Positions 44,622 through 53,140 are shown, counted from the first letter of the stretch. The stretch is 64,000 bases of DNA from DATKYQ01 sp964640665 (GCA_964640665.1 CAZXHT010000024.1:1-64000); one strand, 5' to 3'. Notes: generated by a model from the letters alone, not told the origin. Numbers and translations are program-made.

Positions 44622-45458
44622 TTGAGAGAATCTACGACTATTGCCGGTTGTCTGTACCTGGTGGCCACTCCGCTCGGCAACCTAGAAGACATCACTATCC
44701 GTGCGCTCAGGATCCTTTCCCGGGCGAAGTTGATCGCGGCGGAAGACACCAGGCAAACTCGCAAGCTTCTTTCGGCCCACGGGATTGCCAACCGGGTGAT
44801 AAGCTACCGCGAACAGAATCATGCCCGAGCCGCCGGCCGGGTCACAAGCGTCCTGCAGGCCGGCGGAGATGTTGCCCTGGTGTCGGACGCTGGAACGCCC
44901 GGTCTGAGCGACCCGGGAACAGCCCTGGTGAGAAGCGCCCTCGATGCAGGATTCCGGGTTACGCCCATTCCCGGGCCGGCGGCCGCAGTGGCCGCGCTGG
45001 TCGCCTCCGGTCTTTCGACCGAACGCTTTACGTTTCTCGGGTTTCTCCCGCGCAAACCGGGACAACTGCTGAGGCTGCTCGAAGATCTCGCCTCCGAACC
45101 CGGCACGCTGGTCGTCTACGAATCGCCCAGGCGCATCGGCAAGACGCTTGCCGCCATGGCGGAGATCCTGGGAGAACGAAGCGCGGTGGTGGCTCGGGAG
45201 ATCAGCAAGCTGCACGAGACGTTCGATCGCGGAAGCCTGCCTGAGCTTGCCGCTCGCTATGCGGACGGGACCCGGGGTGAGGTGACCCTGGTAGTCGAGG
45301 GAGCCAGACAAGAGAAAGCCGGGCTTACAACTGAATGGCGCGAGGTCATCGACGCTCTGCGCGCGGGAGGCGGGCTTTCGCCTGGGCGTATCGCGGCGCT
45401 GGTCGCCGGGCTTGCGGGAGTCAGCCGCAAGCAAGTGTATGACTTTTTGATAAAGTAA
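44622..45458 (+). CDS. rsmI: 16S rRNA (cytidine1402-2'-O)-methyltransferase
   Basis: 278 residues from the TTG at 44622, which has GGGAG five bases upstream; a TTG at 44574 is possible but lacks a ribosome site. It shows LYLVATPLGNLEDITIRAL, AAEDTRQTRKLL, SDAGTPGLSDPG and IPGPAAAVAALVASGL, the tetrapyrrole-methylase-fold signature of RsmI. It methylates C1402 in the decoding centre. The DUF374 gene follows 16 bp later. Confidence 0.95.
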   Translation: MRESTTIAGCLYLVATPLGNLEDITIRALRILSRAKLIAAEDTRQTRKLLSAHGIANRVISYREQNHARAAGRVTSVLQAGGDVALVSDAGTPGLSDPGTALVRSALDAGFRVTPIPGPAAAVAALVASGLSTERFTFLGFLPRKPGQLLRLLEDLASEPGTLVVYESPRRIGKTLAAMAEILGERSAVVAREISKLHETFDRGSLPELAARYADGTRGEVTLVVEGARQEKAGLTTEWREVIDALRAGGGLSPGRIAALVAGLAGVSRKQVYDFLIK

Positions 45459-45474
45459 GATCTGGAGAGCCGGC

Positions 45475-46140
45475 TTGTGGATCAGAGTAAAGGCCTGGGT
45501 GGTATGGCTGCTGGCCAGGATCGTGCTTGCCAGCCTGCGCCTTAGGGTGCGCGGATTGGACAACGTCGAGGCGGCCGGCCGCGGGGGGCGTCCGGTGTTG
45601 TATGCTTTCTGGCACGGGAGACAGCTTGCCTTGCTGCGAGCCAACCCCACCCGGCGCCTGACCGTCATGACCAGCCTGAGCCGTGACGGCGAGATGCAGG
45701 CCCGTGTCATGGGGCGTTTCGGAATCGAGGTCGTGCGCGGCTCGAGTTCCCGCGGCGGGCTGGCCGGCATGCTGGCTTTGAACCGCAGCCTGACAGACGG
45801 CTCTTCTGTCGGCATGGCGGTGGACGGCCCGCGCGGGCCCGCTTTCGTGGCCAAGACAGGTATAGTGGCCTTGGCGCGCAAGAGCGGTGCGGAAATAGTC
45901 CCGCTGACGGCAGGCTTCAAAAGACGCATTCAGTTGAAGCGCGCCTGGGATCGTTTCAACATTCCCATGCCCTTCACACGCGCGCTGGTAGTCTTTGGAA
46001 AACCAATACAGGTTCAAAGACAGGCTAAACCTGCCGAGATGGAAAGCACGGCCGCGACACTGACGAGCGTTTTGCGAAAACTGACTGAGGAGGTGGACGC
46101 CGCGGTTCGGGCGAGGGGCGGCGCCTGGCGGGACGGATGA
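45475..46140 (+). CDS. DUF374 lysophospholipid acyltransferase-family protein
   Basis: 221 residues from a TTG with GGAGAG upstream. An N-terminal hydrophobic helix (VVWLLARIVLASLRL) and the DUF374 motifs LYAFWHGRQLALL and MAVDGPRGPAFVAKTGI are present. The family is related to LPS/lipid acyltransferases and is typically found next to waaA and lpxK, as here, so an acyl-transfer step in lipid A or phospholipid synthesis at the inner membrane is likely. The substrate is not known. Confidence 0.85.
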   Translation: MWIRVKAWVVWLLARIVLASLRLRVRGLDNVEAAGRGGRPVLYAFWHGRQLALLRANPTRRLTVMTSLSRDGEMQARVMGRFGIEVVRGSSSRGGLAGMLALNRSLTDGSSVGMAVDGPRGPAFVAKTGIVALARKSGAEIVPLTAGFKRRIQLKRAWDRFNIPMPFTRALVVFGKPIQVQRQAKPAEMESTAATLTSVLRKLTEEVDAAVRARGGAWRDG

Positions 46141-46143
46141 CGC

Positions 46144-46902
46144 TCAGTCGAACTTCTCCTGGTCTTCTATCTGATCGCGGCCGGCCTGGACATAGTCGCC
46201 GATCTCGATTTGCGGCCCGTAGTACCAGGGGAACATGTCTCTCCTGAGCTTGGCCACGAAGGTTTTGCCCTCCGCCTTGCGCTTCAGGTTGTAGAAGACC
46301 ACACCCTCGGCCATCACTTTCTCGTCGAGTCCCAGCTTCGAAGCGCGCTTGGTGAAAAACCTCGAAAACAGCCAGTCCTTGAACCACGAGCTCCAGTTGT
46401 CGAAGGTCCTCTCGTGCTCGTCGAAGGATCTGTATTTCAGGTGGGCGACGGCCTTTTCGAAAGGGTACCACTCGTGCATCTCGAGTTTGTAAGGGTTGCC
46501 CTGAAGCTTGGGTCCGATCACTTCGCCGGCCTGTTCGCCGTCGGGCTTGACCACTCCCTTGCCGATGGCCCTGAAAATTCCCTCGATGATGAAGGTCTTG
46601 CCCTTGATCACCTGTAACGGGTCGATGACGTTCTTGCGGTTCTGGACGGCTACCAGCCTGCCGGCCTCGGTCAGGATCTTGACGTTGGTGCCGTCGAGTT
46701 TCTCGACGGCGAAAGTATCGGGGTCTTCGAAGACCCATTCATAACCCGGGTTGATCCGCTCGACCACCAGGTAGGCCTCGGGTTTTCTGAGGCCCAGCCG
46801 GGAACCGTGCTTTTTCCAATGCTCCTTGTTTACCTTGAAGGTCTGGCGGATGAAGGGACAGTGTATCTTCGGGAAATCCGTGAGCAGGGGCTTGTCGTCC
46901 AT
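46144..46902 (-). CDS. RNA ligase family protein
   Basis: 252 residues. The nucleotidyltransferase motifs of ATP-dependent RNA ligases are visible: motif I EKLDGTNVKI (adenylated Lys 68), motif III IIEGIF (Glu 107), LEMHEWYPFE, motif IV AEGVVFYN (Glu near 199) and motif V FVAKLRRDMF (Lys 218). No added OB-fold, HD, kinase or DNA-ligase domain is present, so it resembles stand-alone RNA repair/capping ligases. It is transcribed against its neighbours, between lipid A genes. The substrate is unknown. Confidence 0.82.
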   Translation of the reverse strand: MDDKPLLTDFPKIHCPFIRQTFKVNKEHWKKHGSRLGLRKPEAYLVVERINPGYEWVFEDPDTFAVEKLDGTNVKILTEAGRLVAVQNRKNVIDPLQVIKGKTFIIEGIFRAIGKGVVKPDGEQAGEVIGPKLQGNPYKLEMHEWYPFEKAVAHLKYRSFDEHERTFDNWSSWFKDWLFSRFFTKRASKLGLDEKVMAEGVVFYNLKRKAEGKTFVAKLRRDMFPWYYGPQIEIGDYVQAGRDQIEDQEKFD

Positions 46903-47012
46903 CTCGATCCTCCCTTGTCGCTGGTTAATGATATTTGCATACCATGAAGCAGTGAGTTTCAGAAAAAGATTTCGGCAGACATGGGTTGCGGGTTAGACTG
47001 CCCGCCGGTACC

Positions 47013-48296
47013 ATGTTTTTCGTCTACGCCGTGCTGGTGCACGTGGCCTTCGTGCTGTTGCTGCCGCTGCTGTTGCTCAACCGCAAGCTGCGGGAGGGGA
47101 TCCGCTCCCGTTTCGGGTTCTATCCCGCAGGCTGGCCCGGCGGCGAGGGCCGGCCCGAGGGCCGGCCGACTATCTGGTTCCACGGGGCCTCGGCCGGAGA
47201 CCTGCTGGCGCTGAGGCCGGTGATCGCCGAGGTGCGCGGGTTGCTGCCCAAGGCGCGCATCATCGTAACCACGATCACCAACTCGGGCATGACCATGGCC
47301 CGAAAAATGCTCGCGGGCGCGGATGCCTGCGGCTACCTGCCCTACGACTTGCCTTTCAGCGTCGGCCGGGCCGTGAAAGCCATCCGGCCCGACGTGTTGG
47401 TGCTGGAGTACGCCGAGGTATGGCCCGCCCTGCTCAGGGGAGTCAGGCAGGCCGGTTCCAGGATCATCCTGATCAACGGGCGCTTCGACGAGCGCTCGCT
47501 GGGACGCTACCGCTGGTTCTATCGCCTGATCGGAAACCCCTTGCGTCACCTCGACCTGCTCTGCATGCGCGATCAGGCCGAGGCCGAGCACGCCGTATCC
47601 ATCGGCGCTGATCCGAAAAAGGTCAGGGTGACCGGCAACACCAAGTTCGATTCCTGCAGGCAGGCGGAACCGGCTGGGGGGCTTGCCGAACTGGCCCGCG
47701 ATCTGGGCGTCAACGGAACTACCCAGGTCTTTTTGGCAGGCAGCACCCACGAGGGAGAGGAGGGGCCGCTTCTCGACGTCTTCGTAAAGCTCAAGCAGAA
47801 GTTCGCCGATCTGAAGATGATCGTGGCGCCGCGTTACATCGAGCGCACCGAGCGACTGGAGTCCTTGGCGCGGGAGCGCGGGATAGCCTACGCCCTGCGC
47901 TCGCGGGGAGCGGGGGCGGAGCCTTTGGTGATCCTGGATACGGTCGGGGAGTTGCGGCAGGCCTACGAGTTGGCGACGGTCGTTTTCGTCGGCGGCAGCT
48001 TGGCCCGGCACGGGGGGCACAACATTCTCGAACCGGCGGCATGCGGCAAGCCCGTTCTGTTCGGGCCGCACATGGAAAACTTCAGGGGCAGCGTGCGGGT
48101 TCTGCTGGGCCGCGGCGGGATACAGGTGCCGGATCCTTCCAGGATCGCCCGTGTGCTGATGGACTTGCTGTCGAAGCCCGGCGAGATAGAGAAACTGGGG
48201 CGCATGGCCCGCGAGGCGGTCATCGCGGTGCAGGGCGCGTCCGCCGAGTGCGCCCGGGTGATCGTCGAGACGGCCGCCGCGAGGCAGGGTTCGTGA
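47013..48296 (+). CDS. waaA: 3-deoxy-D-manno-octulosonic acid (Kdo) transferase
   Basis: 427 residues from the ATG at 47013. A membrane anchor (VYAVLVHVAFVLLLPLLLL) is followed by the GT30 N-domain with TIWFHGASAGDLLALRPVI, then ITNSGMTMARK, LEYAEVWPALLRG, VTGNTKFD and the C-domain GGSLARHGGHNILEPAACGKPVLFGPH. It transfers Kdo to lipid IVA. The catalytic-base motif is ASAGD where most enzymes have ASVGE. The heptosyltransferase gene overlaps or abuts the 3' end. Confidence 0.93.
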   Translation: MFFVYAVLVHVAFVLLLPLLLLNRKLREGIRSRFGFYPAGWPGGEGRPEGRPTIWFHGASAGDLLALRPVIAEVRGLLPKARIIVTTITNSGMTMARKMLAGADACGYLPYDLPFSVGRAVKAIRPDVLVLEYAEVWPALLRGVRQAGSRIILINGRFDERSLGRYRWFYRLIGNPLRHLDLLCMRDQAEAEHAVSIGADPKKVRVTGNTKFDSCRQAEPAGGLAELARDLGVNGTTQVFLAGSTHEGEEGPLLDVFVKLKQKFADLKMIVAPRYIERTERLESLARERGIAYALRSRGAGAEPLVILDTVGELRQAYELATVVFVGGSLARHGGHNILEPAACGKPVLFGPHMENFRGSVRVLLGRGGIQVPDPSRIARVLMDLLSKPGEIEKLGRMAREAVIAVQGASAECARVIVETAAARQGS

Positions 48297-48304
48297 GCGG
48301 CGCG

Positions 48305-49342
48305 ATGCACATTCTGTTGGTGCGCCTTTCCTCGGTGGGCGACATTGTTTTGGCTTCGCCCGTGGCCGCTCGCCTGCGGGCCGAAAATCCCGCGGCGCGC
48401 ATAAGTTGGTTGGTTGACTCCGGCTACCGCGATCTGGTCGCGAACAATCCACACGTCGATAGGGTGCTCGAATACGACTACACCGGACGCCACAACGGGC
48501 CGTCCGGCGTGCGCCGCCTGGCGCGCGAAATTGGGCAAGTCGATTTGATGATCGATATGCAACACAAGGTCAGAACTTTAATGCTGGCCGCCGTCCTGCG
48601 CCCGGCGGAGAGGCGCGTGTTGGTCAAGCGCCGCGGGTTCGGAGTATTCAGGGCACTTATCGGCCACGATGCGATCCTGCGCTCACCGCACCAGGTGGCG
48701 CGCTACCTGGCGCTGCTCGACGACGGGGAAGGCGAGAGTCAGAAGGCGCGCCGCCCGGTGCCTGAACTGCGCGTGGCGGATCGCGATCTAGAGTGGGCGC
48801 GCGATCTCCTTGGCGGGTCTGATGGCGTTGGACCAATCATCGGACTGGTTCCGGGAGCGCGCCACGAGACCAAGCGTTGGCCGGCGGTCAACCTGGCCGG
48901 GCTTGCCGAGCGTTGTTTCGCAAAAGGCTTTCGGGTTGCTTTACTGGGAGGCGAGAGTGACGGGCCTGTATCGCGGGCGGTGTCCGATTCGATGTCCGGC
49001 CGGCCGATCCTGATGAGGACCGGGGGAAGCCTGGGGCAACTTGCGGGGCTGCTTAGGCTGTGTACCGCGGTGGTCAGCCCCGACTCCGGTCCGGCCCACA
49101 TGGCCGCCGCCCTGGGCATTCCGGTAGTGGCCTTGTTCGGGCCGACGTCGCCCGAGCGTTGGGCGCCGGTCGGGCCCAGGGTCGAAATCGTCGGTATAGA
49201 TCTGGCTTGCAGGCCTTGCAGCAACCACGGATCGGTCACCTGTCCGGAGGGGACGCACGAGTGCATGGCCGCGCTTACCCCCGAGAAAGTCTGGCAAGCG
49301 CTTCTTGAAATCATGGGACTTGGGGATGGTGGGGATGGATGA
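48305..49342 (+). CDS. ADP-heptose:LPS heptosyltransferase-type GT9
   Basis: 345 residues from the ATG at 48305 (MHILLVRLSSVGDIVLASPV). A GTG at 48293 that overlaps the waaA stop (GTGA) is an alternative start. GT9 features: VRLSSVGDIVL, GLVPGARHETKRWP, and VSPDSGPAHMAAALGIPVVALFGPTSPERW. It adds heptose to the LPS inner core; WaaC or WaaF cannot be decided. A Cys-rich tail (ACRPCSNHGSVTCPEGTHEC) is usual for many homologues. lpxK overlaps its end by 8 bp. Confidence 0.9.
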   Translation: MHILLVRLSSVGDIVLASPVAARLRAENPAARISWLVDSGYRDLVANNPHVDRVLEYDYTGRHNGPSGVRRLAREIGQVDLMIDMQHKVRTLMLAAVLRPAERRVLVKRRGFGVFRALIGHDAILRSPHQVARYLALLDDGEGESQKARRPVPELRVADRDLEWARDLLGGSDGVGPIIGLVPGARHETKRWPAVNLAGLAERCFAKGFRVALLGGESDGPVSRAVSDSMSGRPILMRTGGSLGQLAGLLRLCTAVVSPDSGPAHMAAALGIPVVALFGPTSPERWAPVGPRVEIVGIDLACRPCSNHGSVTCPEGTHECMAALTPEKVWQALLEIMGLGDGGDG

Positions 49343-50369
49343 GCGACAGGCGAGCAAGCTGATCGAGCGCATCTGGTATTCAGAAACGCCGTCGCCTGTT
49401 GAGCGGCTTTCGGCAATGGCGTTGACGCCGCTTTCCTGGGCCTATCGCCTGGGCCTGGCCATGCGTACCGGCAGCGGCGCGCCGCAAAAGGTTGAGCGGC
49501 CGGTAATCTCGGTCGGCAACCTGACGGTGGGCGGCAACGGCAAGACCCCGCTGGTAATAGAACTGGTCGCAATGCTTGAGCGCGGGGGCAAGCGTGTGGC
49601 CGTTGTCTCGCGCGGCTATGGGCGATCGAGCCGGGGATTGCTGGTGGTCGGTGAGTTGTCCGAAGAATCGCGGACGGCGGCAATGGCGGGTGACGAGCCG
49701 CTCTTGATTGCCAGGCGCTGCCCGCAAGCCGGTGTAGTGGTAGGCGAAGACCGCGTCGCCGCGGCCCGCCTGGCCATAGAGCGCTGCGACCCCGACATCA
49801 TAGTCTGCGACGACGCCTTCCAGCACCGGCGCTTGCACCGCGATCTGAATTTGTGTGCGATACATGCAGACAGGGGCTTCGGCAACGGACACCTGCTGCC
49901 CCGCGGTCCGCTGCGTGAGCCGCTGACCGCGCTGGGGCGCGCCGACATGTTGATCTTCACCTACAGCGGCGGTAAAGACGTGAACGAGCTGCGCTCCCGC
50001 CACGGTCTCCCGAGCAACATGGCCGCATGCGCCTGTGACTTCACAGCAGCCGGGTTTTCAAAAGGGCCCGGGTTATCCGAGACCGAACACCCAAAAGACG
50101 CGCCGGTTTTTATAGTTTGCGCTGTGGGCGCTCCGGAAGGGTTTCTGAGAACCTGCAAACAGGCGGGTTTGAACCTGGCGGGATCTCTGGCCTTTCCCGA
50201 TCATCATCGTTTCGAGTCCCGGGATATTAAGAGAATCGAGTCAGCCTGCAAGCGCCTCGCAGTCGAGACGGTTGTGTGCACGGAAAAGGATCTGGTGCGC
50301 CTGCCGCAAGCAAATTCGCACTTGAATTTTATTGGGCTGCGAATAGAAAAAAGAAAAAGGTATGAATGA
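49335..50369 (+). CDS. lpxK: Tetraacyldisaccharide 4'-kinase
   Basis: 344 residues from the ATG at 49335 (GGGG upstream), overlapping the heptosyltransferase stop. P-loop VGNLTVGGNGKTPLVIELV, SRGYGRSSRG and DDAFQHRRLHRDL are LpxK hallmarks. It phosphorylates the lipid A disaccharide at the inner membrane. With waaA, the heptosyltransferase and DUF374 it forms a lipid A/core cluster. Confidence 0.95.
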   Translation: MDERQASKLIERIWYSETPSPVERLSAMALTPLSWAYRLGLAMRTGSGAPQKVERPVISVGNLTVGGNGKTPLVIELVAMLERGGKRVAVVSRGYGRSSRGLLVVGELSEESRTAAMAGDEPLLIARRCPQAGVVVGEDRVAAARLAIERCDPDIIVCDDAFQHRRLHRDLNLCAIHADRGFGNGHLLPRGPLREPLTALGRADMLIFTYSGGKDVNELRSRHGLPSNMAACACDFTAAGFSKGPGLSETEHPKDAPVFIVCAVGAPEGFLRTCKQAGLNLAGSLAFPDHHRFESRDIKRIESACKRLAVETVVCTEKDLVRLPQANSHLNFIGLRIEKRKRYE

Positions 50370-50377
50370 GTTCCCGG

Positions 50378-50417
50378 TTGACTCGGCCAGGCATGGAGTG
50401 TACACTGTAAGTGTACA
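50378..50417 (+). promoter_or_regulatory. Promoter with overlapping palindromic operator for the TA module
   Basis: TTGACT (50378-50383), a 17-bp spacer and TACACT (50401-50406) form a good sigma70 promoter. TGTACACT-gta-AGTGTACA (50399-50417), a perfect 8-3-8 inverted repeat, overlaps the -10, as expected for autorepression by an antitoxin complex. Confidence 0.75.
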
Positions 50418-50435
50418 GAGAAAAGGGGTACTAAG

Positions 50436-50666
50436 ATGGTCAGGATTAGCGTCAAGGAAGCCCGCCAGCGCTTTCGGGATCTCCTGGATCGCGTGGAGCA
50501 GGGAGAGGAGGTGATCGTGCTCAGGCGCGGCAAGGCCGTGGCGCGACTGGTTCCCGACCGGGCGCGAGACCGCCGCCTGCCGGACCTGGGAGCCTTTCGA
50601 AGCGCAATCGGTGAACAAGGAACATCCTCGGCCGAGCTTCTCCGGGAAGAACGAGACGCACGATGA
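50436..50666 (+). CDS. Phd/YefM-type antitoxin
   Basis: 76 residues: MVRISVKEARQRFRDLLDRV and GEEVIVLRRGKAVARLVP, the usual Phd/YefM DNA-binding fold, with a short acidic tail for toxin binding. It follows the palindromic promoter, and its stop overlaps the toxin ATG (ATGA). Confidence 0.9.
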   Translation: MVRISVKEARQRFRDLLDRVEQGEEVIVLRRGKAVARLVPDRARDRRLPDLGAFRSAIGEQGTSSAELLREERDAR

Positions 50667-51094
50667 AGGAGTGCTATATCGATTCGAGCGTTCTCGGGGC
50701 CTACTATACTCCGGAGCCGCTGAGTGAGAAGGCCCAGGCTTTCTTGATCGGAATCGACATTCCCGTAATCAGCATGTTGACAGAGGTGGAAATGGCCTCC
50801 CTGATTGCCAAGAAGATCAGGGTCGGCGACTTCGGTGTACGTCAGGCAAGGAAAATTCTGAAGGAGTTCCGCTCTCACCTGGAGGCCGGGTATTTTCGCA
50901 AGCTCATGCCTTCGCGCGGGCATTACCTGCGCGCAACCGACATGCTGGCCACATTCAAGACATCGTTGCGATCTCTCGACGCGCTGCATCTGGCAATGGC
51001 GTCCAGCGAAAGTTTGCCGATAGTCACGGCGGACACAACGCTCAGGCAGGCCGCCAAGTATCTGGATTTGCCGGTGAGATTCCTGAAGACTTGA
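50663..51094 (+). CDS. PIN-domain toxin (VapC-like)
   Basis: 143 residues. PIN acidic residues are visible: D in CYIDSSVLGAYY, E in EVEMASLIAKK, D in SLDALHLAMA and D in PIVTADTTLRQAA. VapC toxins cleave tRNA or rRNA with Mg2+. It is translationally coupled to the antitoxin and ends 5 bp before the convergent second vapC. Confidence 0.92.
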   Translation: MKECYIDSSVLGAYYTPEPLSEKAQAFLIGIDIPVISMLTEVEMASLIAKKIRVGDFGVRQARKILKEFRSHLEAGYFRKLMPSRGHYLRATDMLATFKTSLRSLDALHLAMASSESLPIVTADTTLRQAAKYLDLPVRFLKT

Positions 51095-51099
51095 AGCGC

Positions 51100-51525
51100 T
51101 TATAGTGGATTTTCATGCCGCAAGTCGGGAAAGCGTGCAAAGTCGCCGTCGGTGCTGCACATCACCAGGCCGTGCTCTATGGCCAAGGCGGCAAGATGGG
51201 CGTCCGGGACGAGGTTGGCGATCGAGCCGGTTGCCGCGAGCAGCTTGCCCAGTACCTCGGCGTGTCGCTCTGTGGGCAGAGGCGTCCACACTCCGGGTAA
51301 GGCGATCCATTCCTCAACCTGGGCCCAGGCGTTGGTTATGGCCAGCGGCCGATCGAAGATTCGCGGGTTGGTCGTGATGCGCAGGAAAGACAGCAAGACG
51401 GGCCAGGGAAGCCCGACCTTCCCGGGTTCACCGAGTTTCGCTTCAAGCCAGGGGCGAGCGAGTTCATGTTGCGCGAAGTCTGCGACCTTGGCGTAGATCA
51501 GAATATTGGCATCGACCAGGATCAT
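51100..51525 (-). CDS. PIN-domain toxin VapC (second module)
   Basis: 141 residues: MILVDANILIYAKVADFAQH, the FLRITTNPRIF block, and PDAHLAALAIEHGLVMCSTDGDFARFP give the PIN acidic set (D5, E near 46, D near 110, D near 128). It belongs to the VapC subgroup with the TTNPRIF motif. The ATG overlaps the antitoxin stop (ATGA). Confidence 0.93.
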   Translation of the reverse strand: MILVDANILIYAKVADFAQHELARPWLEAKLGEPGKVGLPWPVLLSFLRITTNPRIFDRPLAITNAWAQVEEWIALPGVWTPLPTERHAEVLGKLLAATGSIANLVPDAHLAALAIEHGLVMCSTDGDFARFPDLRHENPL

Positions 51526-51770
51526 CTGAACGATTCGCTCTCGTAGCTACTCAGAATATCGGCCACGTCGTCTATGGCCGGCAGGCGAGCACCGAGTCTG
51601 ACGGGTTTCAGCTTGTAGGGTACCGATGGTTTGGTATTCCCGTCCAGGTATTCTTCCAAACCGGTCCGCAAGGCGTCGTTGACCAGGGTCTTCAGGCTGA
51701 CTTTTTCTTTGGAGCGGATCTGTGAAATCTTGGCCGCCACATCTTCATCGAGTGTCAGTGTAGTTCTCAT
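51522..51770 (-). CDS. Antitoxin VapB (ribbon-helix-helix)
   Basis: 82 residues. MRTTLTLDEDVAAKISQI is a ribbon-helix-helix start, with the helix SLKTLVNDALRTGLEEYL after it; the tail (AIDDVADILSSYE) probably binds the toxin. It is the first gene of the minus-strand vapBC pair. Confidence 0.9.
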   Translation of the reverse strand: MRTTLTLDEDVAAKISQIRSKEKVSLKTLVNDALRTGLEEYLDGNTKPSVPYKLKPVRLGARLPAIDDVADILSSYESESFR

Positions 51771-51771
51771 A

Positions 51772-51807
51772 CATCAAAGCATAATATATTTGATGCGTTG
51801 ATGTCAA
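51772..51807 (-). promoter_or_regulatory. vapBC promoter with inverted repeat
   Basis: CATCAAA (51772-51778) and TTTGATG (51789-51795) form an inverted repeat with a 10-bp spacer upstream of vapB. On the minus strand TTGACA (51807-51802) and TATTAT (51786-51781) give a promoter with a short 15-bp spacer; the repeat covers the -10. Confidence 0.6.
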
Positions 51808-51840
51808 GTGTAAATTCACGCGCGGGCTGCAGCCTGGCGC

Positions 51841-52293
51841 CTATTTGATTGTAAAGATAACGCTGTCGGTGTCGCTCTGGTAACGTTGCGGCGTCGGGTG
51901 GAAGTGTCCGCTTATGGCGTAGTTGCCTGGTCGCAGTTCCGGGCCCAGGCGGTTCACCGTCTTGCCGTAGTCTCCCCGGGCCGCGCCTTCCTCGGTGCGG
52001 ATCCAGGCGGGAACGTCCACCAGGTCGACCTGCAGCAGCAGGCAAGAGCGCCCCGGCTCGATGACGACGGGCTTGTCGTTGGCCAGTTCGCGCGGGATGC
52101 CTGTCTCGACGCGCATGAACCTGCCGTTCGGGGCTTCAATCTCCAGAAATGGAGGGCCGGCCGAGCCGCTCTTGGGGATGATGCCTTCCAAGGTGATTGG
52201 TTCCGATCCCACGTTGTCGAAACGCAGCGTCACCGGAATCGATTCAGCGCGCCTGAAGACAATCTTGTCTATTCCCAGAAGTAACTGGAACAT
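51841..52293 (-). CDS. Hypothetical protein with Ig-like/inhibitor-like fold
   Basis: 150 residues from the ATG at 52293 (GGGGGA upstream). No signal peptide or membrane helix. ESIPVTLRFDNVGSEPITLEG and PGRSCLLLQVDLVDVPAW suggest a beta-sandwich like BsuPI-type or Big-like domains. I recognise no precise family. It follows the small Cys-rich protein gene on the same strand by 70 bp. Confidence 0.6.
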   Translation of the reverse strand: MFQLLLGIDKIVFRRAESIPVTLRFDNVGSEPITLEGIIPKSGSAGPPFLEIEAPNGRFMRVETGIPRELANDKPVVIEPGRSCLLLQVDLVDVPAWIRTEEGAARGDYGKTVNRLGPELRPGNYAISGHFHPTPQRYQSDTDSVIFTIK

Positions 52294-52363
52294 GATGTTA
52301 CGGTCCCCCTGGTGTCGGATGCCCCGGGTGGCTGCTCGTTTCGGGGCGCTGCGAATACGGCCG

Positions 52364-52651
52364 CTATTTCTTCTCGGAGACGGCCAGGTCGGGGGTGTCG
52401 CTCTTCGACTGGCACACCTTGACATTGGCGGCGGTCGAGCACGATCCAGTGCCCGTGATCTTGCAGCCCAGGTCCTTGCATATCTTGCGATCCTGCTGTG
52501 TGTCTTTTCCGCTGCGCGATTTGCACTGCTTGCAGCCGTTGGAGCTTCCACTGCCGCAGTTGAAGCACAGGTCACCCGCCATGACAGGCGCGGCCAGCAT
52601 CAAAGAAGTTACCAGGACAACCAGTACCAGGATAAATTTACGAATAGCCAA
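52364..52651 (-). CDS. Small exported cysteine-rich protein, unusual start
   Basis: About 95 residues. The leader IRKFILVLVVLVTSLMLAAP is a clear signal peptide (cleavage after VMA). The mature part has seven cysteines (CFNCG, CKQC, CKDLGC, SCST, VC). No ATG fits: a TTG at 52651 overlaps the AGGAG closely, while an ATT at 52645 has AGGAG eight bases upstream and gives MRKFILVL. The function is unknown. Confidence 0.6.
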   Translation of the reverse strand: MAIRKFILVLVVLVTSLMLAAPVMAGDLCFNCGSGSSNGCKQCKSRSGKDTQQDRKICKDLGCKITGTGSCSTAANVKVCQSKSDTPDLAVSEKK

Positions 52652-52744
52652 CTCTCCTTTGATCAATGGACACTTTGCGAACAAGCCCAGGTTAGGCAGG
52701 CTATTTGGGTAAGTCAACCCCGATTTTGCCTGGTGCCACGATAC

Positions 52745-53140
52745 TCAGGGCAACTCCAACCCGAAGTAGAGTCGCAGCCACATTTCCAAATCTTCAAGGT
52801 TTACCGCCTTGCCGGTCGACAACAAGAAGGCTTTCATGTTCTCGGAGAACCCTTGGCCGTGGAAGACTACCAGGCCGTCTATGGGCCAGGCGTTGATGTC
52901 TTCAATCAGCGCCGGAATTTTTTCTTCGGCCGTGCCCGCCTGGCTTTGGAACTTGCATTCCAATCCCAGCCGCTTGCCCGCCTCGTCGCTCAGGATCAGA
53001 TCGATTCTGCGCTCGGCGCCCCATATTCGCCGCCCAACACGCACCTGGCGCTTGACCTCGAGCCCCAGGTTTTCCGCGAGCGCCTGTGCTTTCAACTCGA
53101 GTTCTTTTCCTTTCCTTGGTGCGGTGGCTTTACCCGGCAT
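52745..53140 (-). CDS. PD-(D/E)XK nuclease, likely restriction endonuclease
   Basis: 131 residues. ERRIDLILSDEAGKRLGLECKFQ matches the PD-(D/E)XK core (Asp, then E-C-K). It starts 3 bp after the stop of the Dam-type methylase gene, so they are most likely an R-M pair in one operon. The short length is consistent with a compact nuclease or a nicking/repair enzyme. Specificity cannot be read from the sequence. Confidence 0.7.
   Translation of the reverse strand: MPGKATAPRKGKELELKAQALAENLGLEVKRQVRVGRRIWGAERRIDLILSDEAGKRLGLECKFQSQAGTAEEKIPALIEDINAWPIDGLVVFHGQGFSENMKAFLLSTGKAVNLEDLEMWLRLYFGLELP

Noticed and set aside
46959..48452. Long minus-strand open frame opposite waaA
   Set aside because: waaA has all GT30 motifs and adjoining coupled genes; the antisense frame is a GC-rich shadow.
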